Part shown: positions 38,700 through 46,917 of the stretch, in pieces | Layout: every line of letters begins with the position of its first letter | Position numbering within the stretch: position 1 is the stretch's first letter | DNA from: Sphingopyxis panaciterrae | GTDB lineage: Bacteria > Pseudomonadota > Alphaproteobacteria > Sphingomonadales > Sphingomonadaceae | Assembly (NCBI RefSeq): GCF_011762125.1 | Contig: NZ_JAASQN010000008.1 | Location: 1 to 64,000, forward strand | Length of the DNA: 64,000 bases | Direction of reading: 5' to 3' | Translations under genes and position numbers: made by a program | The notes under the pieces: model-generated | Database searches by the model: none | Told to the model about the DNA's origin: nothing | Seen by the model: only the letters and a program-made list of their open reading frames with translations

Positions 38700-39527
38700 T
38701 CACCCGGCGCGATGCAAGCCGAAGGGCACGACCTTGTTGCCCGCATCATGGCCGATGTCGGCGCGGCCGAGCCAGGCGATGCCGGTGCGTGCGCACCAGC
38801 CCTGCGCAATTTCCTCGGCCGCCATGCCGAACGGACGGTCGTTTTCGGGAACATCGCTCACCCGCCCGAGCCGGATGCCCGCCAGCCCACGCGGGGCGAG
38901 GTAGCTGGCGACATGAAAAAAGGCGCGGTCGAAAGCATAGAGATATTCGCTCACCTCCTCGACGAGCAGGACATGGCCCGCCAGATCGGGTTCGAGCGGG
39001 GTGCCGAGCAGCATCGACAGCGTCATCAGGTTGAACGCGGCATGGCGCGCACCGTGCGCAAGTCCGCCCTCGCACGCCGCCGGATCGCGCGCGACGAGCC
39101 AGTCGAGCGCGCGCACCACCGCCGCATCGCCGCCCTCGCGGCGGACGTCGGCGACCATCGGCCCGTGCGCGACATGATCGAAGCCGTCGCGATAAAGGCA
39201 CCCAAGCAGATTGCCCTGATCCGAATAGCCGAGGAACGCCTTGCCGCGTGCCGCCGGGGTCATCGCCGCAACCGCATCCTCGGCGATCCGGCACGCGCCA
39301 TAGCCGCCGCGCGCGAACCACACCGCGTCGATATCGGGCCGGTTCGCCATATCAACCAGCGCCGCGAAGCGATGCCCGTCTTCACCCGCAAAATGGCCGT
39401 GGACCGCAAAACATTGCGGGTCGAACTCCATCTCGACATCGGGATAGCCAAGGCTGGCAATCGCGCGCACAGCCTCGGCATCGTCGGGCAGGATGGGAGT
39501 CGACGGGGCGACGATTCCGATACGCAT
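38700..39527 (-). CDS. LD-carboxypeptidase (peptidase family S66)
   Basis: A 275-aa cytoplasmic protein resembling LdcA, which removes the terminal D-Ala from murein tetrapeptides during recycling. The expected triad is visible: S102 in FLGYSDQGNLL, a glutamate in LLVEEVSEY (190-191) and H260 in DIGHDAGNKVVPFG. WFARGGYG near residue 70 is a family mark. It is somewhat shorter than E. coli LdcA (about 300). It is divergent from the Mur-ligase gene at 39739, which supports a recycling role. Confidence 0.88.
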   Translation of the reverse strand: MRIGIVAPSTPILPDDAEAVRAIASLGYPDVEMEFDPQCFAVHGHFAGEDGHRFAALVDMANRPDIDAVWFARGGYGACRIAEDAVAAMTPAARGKAFLGYSDQGNLLGCLYRDGFDHVAHGPMVADVRREGGDAAVVRALDWLVARDPAACEGGLAHGARHAAFNLMTLSMLLGTPLEPDLAGHVLLVEEVSEYLYAFDRAFFHVASYLAPRGLAGIRLGRVSDVPENDRPFGMAAEEIAQGWCARTGIAWLGRADIGHDAGNKVVPFGLHRAG

Positions 39528-39532
39528 TACAG

Positions 39533-39699
39533 CCTTCTCCCCTTGGGAGAAGGATATGAAGCCTTGCCGGCTTGCCGGCTAGGCGGAGTTGGATGAGGGT
39601 ATCTGCCGTATGATATTCGCGCCATCCCTGATCCCCTCACCCAGCTACGACTAGGTGCTTCGCACCAAGTCTGCGCAACCCTCTCCCTATGGGAGAGGG
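39533..39699. repeat. MITE-like intergenic element bounded by hairpins
   Basis: A 167-base non-coding element fills the divergent gap. Its left end is a perfect 9-base-pair hairpin CCTTCTCCC-CTT-GGGAGAAGG (39533-39553). Its right end is a similar hairpin CCCTCTCCC-TAT-GGGAGAGGG (39679-39699). Between them are GGCGGAGTTGGATGAGGGT and CCCCTCACCCAGC segments. The similar ends suggest a small mobile or REP-type unit; no other copy is in this window. Confidence 0.6.
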
Positions 39700-39738
39700 A
39701 GTGTTGCCATTGTTCGCGAGAGGCCATATCGCGCCGCC

Positions 39739-41127
39739 ATGGCGGAAAACAAATCCTATTTCTTCTGCGGCATCGGCGGGTCGGGCATGTTGCCGCTGGC
39801 GATGATCGTCGCGGCGCGCGGCAGTGCGGTTTCAGGGTCGGACCGCAGCCGCGACCAGGGCCGGACACCCGAAAAATTCGCCTGGCTCGAACGCCAGGGC
39901 ATTGCCTTTTATCCGCAGGACGGCAGCGGACCGCAAGCGGGCCAGACCCTCGTCGCCTCGGCGGCGATCGAGGACAGCGTGCCCGATGTTGCCGCCGCCG
40001 CCGCACTCGGCCTGCCGCGCATGACGCGCGCCGACCTCAACGCCGCGCTTTTCAACGCAGCCGACAAGGCGATCGGTGTCGGCGGGACGAGCGGCAAGTC
40101 GACCGTCACCGGCATGATCGGCTGGATCCTGGAGAGCGCCGGCGCCAAGCCGACGGTGATGAACGGCGCGGTGATGCGCAATTTCGCGGGCGCGGACATG
40201 CCCTTCGCGAGCGCACTCGTCGGCGAGGCGGCGACCTATGTCAGCGAGGTTGACGAAAGCGACGGCTCGATCGCGCTCTACCAGCCCGACGTCGCGGTGG
40301 TCACCAACATCAGCCTCGACCACAAGAGCCTTGCCGAACTGCACCAATTGTTCGGCGATTTCGCTGCCAAGGCGCGGATCGCGGTGATCAACGCCGACGA
40401 CCCCGAATCCACCCCGCTACTCGCGGGCGACAATGTCATGCGCTTCGGCTTTTCGGATGCGGCAGCAATCAAGGGCAGCGATTTCGAGGCGCTGCCTGAC
40501 GGGTGCAGCTTCGCCGTCAGCTTCGCGGGCGACCGTCACGACGTCCGGCTGCGGATGCCAGGGCGGCATAATGCCGCAAACGCCCTCGCCGCGATCGCGG
40601 CGGCGCGCGCGGTGAACATACCGGTCGCGAGTTCGGTCGCCGCGCTCGCCGAATTCGCCGGCCTCGCGCGCCGCTACGAGGTGCTCGGGCAGGCAAATGA
40701 CGTCACGGTAATCGACGACTTCGCGCACAATCCCGACAAGGTTGCCGCCACCCTCGCCGCCGTCGCCGAACTTCCGGGCCGCGCTTTGCTCTTCTTCCAG
40801 CCGCACGGCTATGGTCCGCTGCGCCAGATGGGCCAGGAACTCGCCGCCAGTTTCGCGAGCGGCATGCGGCCCGACGACAGGTTGTTCGTCTGCGACCCCG
40901 TCTATTTCGGCGGCACCGTCGACCGCAGCGTCGGCAGCGAGGCGCTGGTCGCCGATATCGTGGCGGGGGGCGGCGACGCTGTGCATATGACCACCCGCGC
41001 GGCTTGCGGCACCGCGATGCTCGACGAAGCGGCGGCCGGCGACCGTATCCTGATCCTTGGCGCGCGCGATGATACGCTGACCGAATTTGGGCGCGACTTG
41101 CTGGAAAAGCTCGCCGCGCACGCTTGA
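39739..41127 (+). CDS. Mur ligase of the MurC/Mpl type, probable peptidoglycan-recycling ligase
   Basis: A 462-aa second MurC-like ligase. It has the UDP-binding start FFCGIGGSGMLPLAMI, the ATP loop GVGGTSGKSTVTGM (GTSGKST at 116-122), SEVDESDGSIALYQPDVAVVTNISLDHKS, and DDFAHNPDK where MurC and Mpl have DDFAHHP. The true MurC is in the dcw cluster, and this gene is divergent from an LD-carboxypeptidase. Mpl, which re-ligates recovered tripeptide to UDP-MurNAc, is therefore the most likely role. The GTSGKST loop departs from the usual GTHGKTT. The start is the ATG at 39739. Confidence 0.75.
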   Translation: MAENKSYFFCGIGGSGMLPLAMIVAARGSAVSGSDRSRDQGRTPEKFAWLERQGIAFYPQDGSGPQAGQTLVASAAIEDSVPDVAAAAALGLPRMTRADLNAALFNAADKAIGVGGTSGKSTVTGMIGWILESAGAKPTVMNGAVMRNFAGADMPFASALVGEAATYVSEVDESDGSIALYQPDVAVVTNISLDHKSLAELHQLFGDFAAKARIAVINADDPESTPLLAGDNVMRFGFSDAAAIKGSDFEALPDGCSFAVSFAGDRHDVRLRMPGRHNAANALAAIAAARAVNIPVASSVAALAEFAGLARRYEVLGQANDVTVIDDFAHNPDKVAATLAAVAELPGRALLFFQPHGYGPLRQMGQELAASFASGMRPDDRLFVCDPVYFGGTVDRSVGSEALVADIVAGGGDAVHMTTRAACGTAMLDEAAAGDRILILGARDDTLTEFGRDLLEKLAAHA

Positions 41128-41161
41128 TTTCCGTGCGCGAATCTGTATAGGCGCGTCCATT

Positions 41162-41198
41162 CGGGGCGAGGCCTTATGCCTGTCGCCCCGTTTGTTTT
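41162..41198 (+). terminator. Rho-independent terminator after the Mur ligase
   Basis: CGGGGCGA (41162-41169) pairs with TCGCCCCG (41183-41190), with GGC/GCC pairing inside, followed by TTTGTTTT. It should end the ligase transcript and separate it from rpsF. Confidence 0.85.
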
Positions 41199-41232
41199 GC
41201 ACCAATAGGCAAGACTGGACGACAGCCGGAGG

Positions 41233-41255
41233 GGTTTCGCGATTGGCGCGGAACC
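41233..41255 (+). promoter_or_regulatory. Possible S6:S18-binding leader hairpin of the rpsF operon
   Basis: GGTTTCGCG (41233-41241) pairs with CGCGGAACC (41247-41255), with one G-U pair, around a five-base loop, 30 bases before the rpsF start and preceded by AGCCGGAGG. Many bacteria autoregulate rpsF-rpsR through a leader hairpin carrying a CCG bulge that binds S6:S18. Position and CCG are suggestive but the consensus was not checked. Confidence 0.35.
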
Positions 41256-41285
41256 AGCGATCGGCCAAATCGAAGGACGCTACCC

Positions 41286-41654
41286 ATGCCGTTTTACGAG
41301 CATGTCTTTATCGCGCGTCAGGACCTGAGCCAGGCTCAGGTCGATGCGCTGGCGGAAACCGTCACCAACGTCATCGGCGAGTATAAGGGCCAGGTTCACA
41401 AGACCGAAACCTGGGGCCTGAAGCAACTCGCCTACAAGATCGCGAAGAACCGCAAGGGCCATTATGTGATGCTCTCGGCCGAAGTGTCGGGCGAAGCCAT
41501 CGCGGAAATCGAGCGCCAGGCCGCGATCAACGAAGATATCCTCCGCTGGCTCACCATCAAGGTCGACGAACTCGAAAAGGGTCCGTCGGTGATGATGCGC
41601 AAGCAGGAACGTCGCGGCGGCCGTGGCGGCCGTGACCGCGACGGCGAAGAATAA
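41286..41654 (+). CDS. rpsF: 30S ribosomal protein bS6
   Basis: A 122-aa small-subunit protein that binds 16S rRNA together with bS18. [15 protein letters not shown] and [20 protein letters not shown] are standard. The C-terminus is a Gly/Arg-rich tail ending in an acidic DGEE, a feature of alphaproteobacterial S6. First gene of a three-gene ribosomal operon; rpsR follows 11 bases later. Confidence 0.98.
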   Translation: MPFYEHVFIARQDLSQAQVDALAETVTNVIGEYKGQVHKTETWGLKQLAYKIAKNRKGHYVMLSAEVSGEAIAEIERQAAINEDILRWLTIKVDELEKGPSVMMRKQERRGGRGGRDRDGEE

Positions 41655-41665
41655 GGAACAGCATC

Positions 41666-41890
41666 ATGGCACGACCCTTTTTCCGCCGCCGCAAGACCTG
41701 CCCCTTCAGCCAGAAGGACGCACCGGTCATCGATTACAAGGACGTCCGTCTGCTCCAGGGTTACCTGTCGGAGCGCGGCAAGATCGTCCCGTCGCGGATC
41801 ACCGCGGTGTCCACCAAGAAGCAGCGTGAGCTGGCGAAAGCGATCAAGCGCGCGCGCCACATCGGCCTGCTTCCCTACATTGTGAAGTAA
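41666..41890 (+). CDS. rpsR: 30S ribosomal protein bS18
   Basis: A 74-aa protein. [26 protein letters not shown], the [26 protein letters not shown] core and the [17 protein letters not shown] end are the bS18 family pattern. It forms a heterodimer with bS6, encoded just upstream; bL9 follows after 13 bases. Confidence 0.99.
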   Translation: MARPFFRRRKTCPFSQKDAPVIDYKDVRLLQGYLSERGKIVPSRITAVSTKKQRELAKAIKRARHIGLLPYIVK

Positions 41891-41903
41891 GGAGAGCAGC
41901 GTC

Positions 41904-42533
41904 ATGGAAATCATCCTGCTCGAACGTATCGAGAAACTGGGCGGTATCGGCGATGTCGTCACCGTCAAGAACGGCTTTGCCCGCAACTTCCTGTTGCCCA
42001 ACAACAAGGCGCTGCGCGCGAACGACGCGAACCGCAAGCTGTTCGAAGCCAACCGCGGCAAGATCGAGGCCGATAATGCCGAGCGTCGCACCGACGCCGA
42101 AGGCCGCGCCAAGGACATCGACGGCAAGCAGATCATCCTGATCCGCCAGGCGTCGAACACCGGCCAGCTTTATGGCTCGGTTTCGGTGCGCGACATCGTC
42201 GATGCGCTCACCGAAGACGGCGTCGAAGGCATCGGCAAGTCGATGGTCGAACTGGAACGCCCGATCAAGTCGCTCGGCCTCGTCGACGTCAAGGTCAAGC
42301 TGCACCCCGAAGTCATCGTGTCGGTCGGCGTCAACGTCGCACGTTCGCCCGATGAGGCCGAAATGCAGAAGCAGGGCATCGACGTCATCGCCGCGATGTT
42401 CGAGGAAGAGCAGGCCGAGGCCGTCGCCACGGCTCTGGAACCCGACAGCGAAGACGAGTTCGAAGAGGGCACGCCCCCGTCGGAAGTCGCCGCCGTGGAA
42501 GCTCCCGCTGCTGACGAGGATGAAGAGGCTTAA
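41904..42533 (+). CDS. rplI: 50S ribosomal protein bL9
   Basis: A 209-aa protein. The N-domain MEIILLERIEKLGGIGDVVTVKNGFARNFLLP binds 23S rRNA, followed by the long connecting helix and the C-domain ending near residue 148 (LHPEVIVSVGVNVARS). About 55 further residues are strongly acidic (many Glu and Asp), which the 150-aa E. coli protein lacks. Similar acidic tails are common in alphaproteobacterial L9. Last gene of the operon. Confidence 0.98.
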   Translation: MEIILLERIEKLGGIGDVVTVKNGFARNFLLPNNKALRANDANRKLFEANRGKIEADNAERRTDAEGRAKDIDGKQIILIRQASNTGQLYGSVSVRDIVDALTEDGVEGIGKSMVELERPIKSLGLVDVKVKLHPEVIVSVGVNVARSPDEAEMQKQGIDVIAAMFEEEQAEAVATALEPDSEDEFEEGTPPSEVAAVEAPAADEDEEA

Positions 42534-42556
42534 GCCCTTCTTCTCTCACATGAGAC

Positions 42557-42594
42557 AAAAAGGCTCCGGAACCCAGCGTTCCGGAGCCTTTTTC
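42557..42594 (+). terminator. Rho-independent terminator of the rpsF-rpsR-rplI operon
   Basis: GGCTCCGGAAC (42562-42572) and GTTCCGGAGCC (42578-42588) form a perfect 11-base-pair stem with a CCAGC loop, flanked by AAAAA and followed by TTTTTCTTT. A strong intrinsic terminator 30 bases after rplI. Confidence 0.95.
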
Positions 42595-42650
42595 TTTGAC
42601 GGCAAGGTCGGCTTTGGGGTGGGAAGCGGACATAGGTACCACCCTACTTT

Positions 42651-42743
42651 CGTCATCCCGGGCTTGACTCGGGATCCCGCTTTTTTTTCCGCATAATCCG
42701 TCTTTGACTTCAAGCGGGACCCCGGATCAAGTCCGGGGTGACG
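42651..42743. repeat. Palindromic intergenic repeat, copy 3
   Basis: Third copy of the CGTCATCCCGG...CCGGGGTGACG element, with a TTTTTTTT run inside. The left flank GGCTTTGGGGTGGGAAGCGGAC (about 42610) matches the flank of copy 1, and the right flank AAGGGTAATGGC resembles copy 2. The repeated unit is therefore longer than the palindrome. It lies between convergent rplI and folE. Confidence 0.85.
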
Positions 42744-42782
42744 ATAAGGGTAATGGCGGCAATCAGCCGCAACCTGCCCCGA

Positions 42783-43379
42783 TCAATAACCCATCAGGCT
42801 CAGCACTTCCTTGCGGCTGCTTTGATCTTCAAGGAAACTGCCGAGCAGGCGGCTGGTCACCATGCCGACGCCGGGGGTGCGGACGCCGCGGCCGGTCATG
42901 CAGCCATGCTGGGCATCGATGACCACCGCGACGCCATGCGGCTGGAGATTGTCCCAGATGCATTTGGCGACCTCGGCCGTCAGCCGTTCCTGCACCTGCA
43001 GGCGGCGCGCATAGCCGTTGAGCACGCGCGCGAGCTTGGAAATGCCGACGACGCGGTCCTTGGGCAGATAGGCGATCGACGCCTTCCCCGTGATCGGCGC
43101 CATATGATGTTCGCAGTGCGACTGGAACGGAATATCGCGCAGGAGGACGATCTCGTCATAACCGCCCACCTCTTCGAAGGTGCGCGACAGGTGGAGCGAC
43201 GGATCGTCGGCATAACCCGAACAATATTCCTTCCACGCGCGCGCGACGCGCTTCGGCGTATCCAGCAATCCTTCGCGCGCCGGATCCTCGCCCGTCCATT
43301 CGATGAGCGTGCGGACCGCGTCGAGCACGTGGGCGGGCACCACCGGCTTGCCATCGGGTCCTAGTTCCACCTTCGTCAT
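42783..43379 (-). CDS. folE: GTP cyclohydrolase I
   Basis: A 198-aa enzyme for the first step of tetrahydrofolate (and pterin/queuosine precursor) synthesis. The zinc ligands appear in PFQSHCEHHMAPI and HGCMTGRGV, and the active-site SKLARVLNGYARRLQVQERLT is complete. I prefer the ATG at 43379 (AAGG seven bases upstream) over one at 43412, which would add a poorly conserved 11-residue leader. It stands alone, convergent with the ribosomal operon. Confidence 0.97.
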   Translation of the reverse strand: MTKVELGPDGKPVVPAHVLDAVRTLIEWTGEDPAREGLLDTPKRVARAWKEYCSGYADDPSLHLSRTFEEVGGYDEIVLLRDIPFQSHCEHHMAPITGKASIAYLPKDRVVGISKLARVLNGYARRLQVQERLTAEVAKCIWDNLQPHGVAVVIDAQHGCMTGRGVRTPGVGMVTSRLLGSFLEDQSSRKEVLSLMGY

Positions 43380-43554
43380 CGCGTTGCCTTCACTGTTGCT
43401 ATCATGTCGCACATCTCAACGCGAAATCGCCCGTGCGCAACCCCGCGCCGCGAAGATTTTCATCGCGGCAATCAAGTTTACGTTGCGGAATCGGACCTTT
43501 TTCAAACAGCTCTCACAACGGGATTTTTCGTGGATTCGCCCGCAAACAAGTGGC

Positions 43555-43570
43555 TTGACGCTTTCGTCAA
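43555..43570. promoter_or_regulatory. Palindromic operator candidate upstream of the 1007-aa receptor
   Basis: TTGACG-CTTT-CGTCAA is a perfect inverted repeat with six-base arms and a four-base spacer, 246 bases before the receptor start. Its left arm also fits a -35 hexamer, although no clear -10 follows at 16-18 bases. No known regulator can be assigned. Confidence 0.45.
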
Positions 43571-43628
43571 CTGGGCGCACCTTCCTTGCCATACAGAACT
43601 CGCTCAAGCGGGTCGTATTCCGGAGAGG

Positions 43629-43728
43629 CCGGCGTATTCCCCGACGCCGGTGGGGAGAGGACGATGACCAGCAGAGCTGGCAGGTGGGAAATATGCAGGC
43701 ACTTGGCCGACCAGGCCGGGTGCCTTTT
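43629..43728 (+). promoter_or_regulatory. Structured leader with terminator-like hairpin before the TonB receptor
   Basis: Three hairpins follow each other: CCGGCGT/ACGCCGG (43629-43650), CCAGC-AGA-GCTGG (43668-43680) and GGCAC...GTGCC (43698-43724) with an inner GGCC/GGCC pairing and TTTT right after. The last resembles an intrinsic terminator 88 bases before the receptor ATG, which suggests attenuation or a short regulatory RNA. It does not show the conserved boxes of cobalamin, TPP or FMN riboswitches. The rest of the 400-base gap (43413-43815) holds nothing I can name. Confidence 0.45.
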
Positions 43729-43768
43729 GCCATCTCTGGTCACACCCCTTCCCCTTACCACAAATTGA
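43664..43768 (+). CDS. Possible 34-codon leader peptide
   Basis: An ATG directly behind GGGGAGAGGACG opens 34 codons (starting MTSRAGRWEICRHLADQAG) and ends 47 bases before the receptor start. Its coding sequence runs through the terminator-like hairpin, the layout of a translational attenuator. It has no homologue I recognise, and the frame could be chance. Confidence 0.25.
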   Translation: MTSRAGRWEICRHLADQAGCLLPSLVTPLPLTTN

Positions 43769-43815
43769 GTTTGGGCGGCCCCGCACCTCGCGGGTTCGAA
43801 AAAGGGAGGATATAG

Positions 43816-46800
43816 ATGAAGTTCAAGGCACTGATCGGAACCTCGGTCCTTGCGATGGCGCTGGCGACACCGGCCTTCGCACAAGGGGCACCGGACGAAA
43901 CGGAACGCGATGCCTTCGGCGGCGAAATCGTCGTCACCGCGCAACGCCAGTCGGAACGCCTGCAGGACGTCCCGATCGCGGTCAGCGCCTTTTCGGCCGA
44001 AGCGCTCGAAGCGCAGCAGATCGAAAACAGCTCCGATCTGCAGCTGACCTTGCCCAACATCACTTTCACGAAGACGAACTTCACCTCGTCGAGTTTCACC
44101 ATCCGCGGCATCGGCGATCTGTGCGTCGGCGTCACCTGCGACCAGGCGACGGCGATCCATCTCAACGGGTCACCGCTGTTCCAGACCCGCCTTTTCGAAA
44201 CCGAATTCTTCGACCTGGAACGGGTAGAAGTCTTGCGCGGCCCGCAAGGGACCTTGTTCGGACGCAGCGCCACGTCGGGCGTGGTAAACGTCATCACGGC
44301 AAAGCCGAAGACGGGTGTGTTCGAAGCGGCGGCAGACGCCGAATATGGCAATTATGACGCGATCAAGGTCAAAGGGATGGTCAACATTCCGATCGGCGAT
44401 ACGCTCGCCGCCCGCGTTGCCGGCGTTTATGTCAAGCGCGACGGCTATACCAAGAATCTGTTCGACAACAGCCGCATCGACGGACGCGATCTCTATTCGG
44501 TGCGCGGATCGCTGCGCTGGGAACCGACCGACGACACCGTCGTCGACCTGATGGGTTCCTACTTCCGCGAAAAAGACGACCGCATGCGCATCCAGAAGCA
44601 GCGCTGCCAACGCGATCCGACCGGCGTGCTCGGCTGCCTCAACAACCGCCGCGACGCCTCTGCCGCGAATGGCAACGCGACGCTCGCATCGATCTTTTCG
44701 TCGCGCGAACTGTTCGCGATCCAGGGACTGCCCACGGCGCTCGCGCTCGGCAGCCTTTACGGGACCGACTTTTTCCACGACGCCGTGGTGCCAGAGGATT
44801 CGCGCACCGTCAGCACCGCCTTCACCCCCGAATATTTCACCAGCGAGCTGACCTTCGAAGGCCGCATCCAGCATAATTTCGGGCCGATTTCGGCCCAGCT
44901 GTCCGGATCGTACCAAAAGGTGAAGGTCGATTCGCGGAACGACTATTTCCTCGCGACCGGCGACCGCACCCTTTACGCTGGCGCGCTCAACACGCTGGCC
45001 TTCTTCGCCGCCAATGGTGTTCCAACGGGCCTTCCCGCTCCGGCACCGGCCTTTGTGCCCGGCTCGGCCGCCTATTTCGCGCCAATCGCCGCCGCGTTGA
45101 TCCCCAATGGACCGAACGGACCGCTCTGCACTTCGGACACCGATCCGACGGGGCTTGGCGCATTCGGCGGCAACAGCATTTGTTCGGCCCAATCGCTGCA
45201 ATATGACCGTTCGAACCAGATCAACGATGCCTGGTCCGCCGAACTGATCTTCAACAGCGACTTCGACGGCATGTTCAATTTCCTGGTCGGCGGCATCTAT
45301 GCGCGGTCGAACACGACGGAAAACAGCTATTACGTCAACGCCTTCGGCCTCGATTATGCGTCGGGCATCCTGGGGTCGTTCTCGACCTTCGCCGCCGGCC
45401 TGCCGCCCTCGTCGCTCGGGCAGCCCTTCTTCCGCAACAACACCTCGGATTTCTCGCTGAAATCCTATGGCTTGTTCGGCGAAACATATTTCGAATTCAA
45501 CGACCGGCTGAAACTCACTCTTGGCCTTCGCTACAACAACGACAAGAAATATGTTCAGGCCCGTTCGATCCTGCTCAGCTCCAACGGAAATTTGCTGGTG
45601 CCCTATGGCCAGACCGGGAGCATCTATAATAGCCCGCTCGGAGCTCTCTTCGACGCCGATCCCTTCACGACCTGTACCGCGGCATCGCCCGTGGGCGCCG
45701 TCGGCTCGGCGGCGGGCTGCGAAGCCTTTCAGGAACGAACGGTCGGCTTCAACAAGCTGACCGGCCGCGCCGTGATCGACTTCAAGGTGACAGAGGACAA
45801 TCTCCTCTACGCGTCCTATTCGCGCGGCTATAAATCGGGCGGCATCAATCCGCCGCTACAGGCCAGCACCGGCGTTCAGGAAAGCTTCCGCCCCGAACAG
45901 GTCGACGCGTTCGAAATCGGGTCGAAGAACACCTTCGGCAACGGCGCGCTCCAACTCAACCTGACGGCTTTCTATTATAAATACAAAGACCTCCAGCTTA
46001 GCCGCATCGTGTCGCGAACCGCCGTCAACGATAATATCAATGCCAATATCTGGGGCGCGGAAGTCGAGGCGATCATCCGGCCCGATCCGAACATGCTGAT
46101 CAACATCGGCTTCAGCTATCTGAAGAGCAAGGTGAGCGGCGATTCCTTCTTCTCCGACACCCGCGACTTCGGTGGCGGCCGTTCCGATGCGGTCATCATC
46201 AAGGACATCAGCAACGCGGCAAACTGCGCGGTGGCATCCGGAACGGCCGGCAACGCCGCCGGGGTCAATGCCTTTGTCGCAGCGGTGAACGGCTCGCTCG
46301 GGCTTCGGGCCCCGACGGCCTTCCCCGCCGACGGCGGCATCGCCTCGACCGGTGCCTACAGCATCTGCAGCATCCTGGCCTCCGCGGCGGTCGATGCCAA
46401 TGGCAATCCCACGCCGACGGCGCTGGCGTTCGATCCGAACGGGATTCAGATCTTCGCCGCGGGCATCCCCGTCAACATCAAGGGTAACGAACTGCCGCAG
46501 GCGCCGAACCTGAAATTCTCGGTCGGCGCGCAATATAAGATCAACTTCCAGAATGACATGAGCCTCGTCCCGCGTGTCGATATGGCCTATACGGGCGAAA
46601 GCTTCGGCACGATCTTCAACGGCAACGTCAACAAGATCAAAGGCTATGCGCAGGTCAATGCGCAAATCCAGCTCAATGGAGCCGATGACCGCTGGTATGT
46701 GCGGGGCTTTGTCCAGAACCTGTTCGACAGCAACTCGACGACCGGCCTCTATGTGACCGACCAGTCATCGGGGCTGTTCACCAACATCTTCACGCTCGAA

Positions 46801-46839
46801 CCCCGCCGCTACGGGATCGGGATCGGCGCGAAATTCTAA
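43816..46839 (+). CDS. TonB-dependent receptor (1007 aa)
   Basis: A large outer-membrane receptor with signal peptide (MKFKALIGTSVLAMALATPAFA), TonB-box-like GEIVVTAQR, plug motifs (SFTIRGIG, VEVLRGPQGTLFGRSATSGVVNVIT) and a C-terminal strand RRYGIGIGAKF. It carries several cysteines in extracellular-loop regions and a long barrel typical of sphingomonad receptors for organic substrates rather than siderophores. The ATG follows GGGAGGATATAG. No substrate can be assigned; a structured leader suggests independent control. Confidence 0.93.
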   Translation: MKFKALIGTSVLAMALATPAFAQGAPDETERDAFGGEIVVTAQRQSERLQDVPIAVSAFSAEALEAQQIENSSDLQLTLPNITFTKTNFTSSSFTIRGIGDLCVGVTCDQATAIHLNGSPLFQTRLFETEFFDLERVEVLRGPQGTLFGRSATSGVVNVITAKPKTGVFEAAADAEYGNYDAIKVKGMVNIPIGDTLAARVAGVYVKRDGYTKNLFDNSRIDGRDLYSVRGSLRWEPTDDTVVDLMGSYFREKDDRMRIQKQRCQRDPTGVLGCLNNRRDASAANGNATLASIFSSRELFAIQGLPTALALGSLYGTDFFHDAVVPEDSRTVSTAFTPEYFTSELTFEGRIQHNFGPISAQLSGSYQKVKVDSRNDYFLATGDRTLYAGALNTLAFFAANGVPTGLPAPAPAFVPGSAAYFAPIAAALIPNGPNGPLCTSDTDPTGLGAFGGNSICSAQSLQYDRSNQINDAWSAELIFNSDFDGMFNFLVGGIYARSNTTENSYYVNAFGLDYASGILGSFSTFAAGLPPSSLGQPFFRNNTSDFSLKSYGLFGETYFEFNDRLKLTLGLRYNNDKKYVQARSILLSSNGNLLVPYGQTGSIYNSPLGALFDADPFTTCTAASPVGAVGSAAGCEAFQERTVGFNKLTGRAVIDFKVTEDNLLYASYSRGYKSGGINPPLQASTGVQESFRPEQVDAFEIGSKNTFGNGALQLNLTAFYYKYKDLQLSRIVSRTAVNDNINANIWGAEVEAIIRPDPNMLINIGFSYLKSKVSGDSFFSDTRDFGGGRSDAVIIKDISNAANCAVASGTAGNAAGVNAFVAAVNGSLGLRAPTAFPADGGIASTGAYSICSILASAAVDANGNPTPTALAFDPNGIQIFAAGIPVNIKGNELPQAPNLKFSVGAQYKINFQNDMSLVPRVDMAYTGESFGTIFNGNVNKIKGYAQVNAQIQLNGADDRWYVRGFVQNLFDSNSTTGLYVTDQSSGLFTNIFTLEPRRYGIGIGAKF

Positions 46840-46858
46840 ACGAAGAGCCGCCGCATCA

Positions 46859-46898
46859 AAAACCCCGGCCTCTCGATCGAGAGGCCGGGGTTTCTTTT
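46859..46898 (+). terminator. Terminator after the 1007-aa receptor
   Basis: A perfect palindrome centred on CTCTCGATCGAGAG with AAACCCCGGC/GCCGGGGTTT ends, followed by TTTCTTTTT, 20 bases after the stop codon. A strong intrinsic terminator for the plus-strand receptor. Confidence 0.93.
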
Positions 46899-46917
46899 TG
46901 ATCACCGCAGGCAAACA

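Noticed and set aside
43404-43667. An 87-codon plus-strand frame upstream of the 1007-aa receptor
   Set aside because: No ribosome site and no recognisable pattern. It overlaps the hairpin leader, which explains the region better.
43629-43728. Cobalamin, TPP or FMN riboswitch before the receptor
   Set aside because: The conserved boxes (for example GCCACTG and the AGTCAGGAGACCTGCC-like B12 box, or CTGAGA of TPP) are not present.
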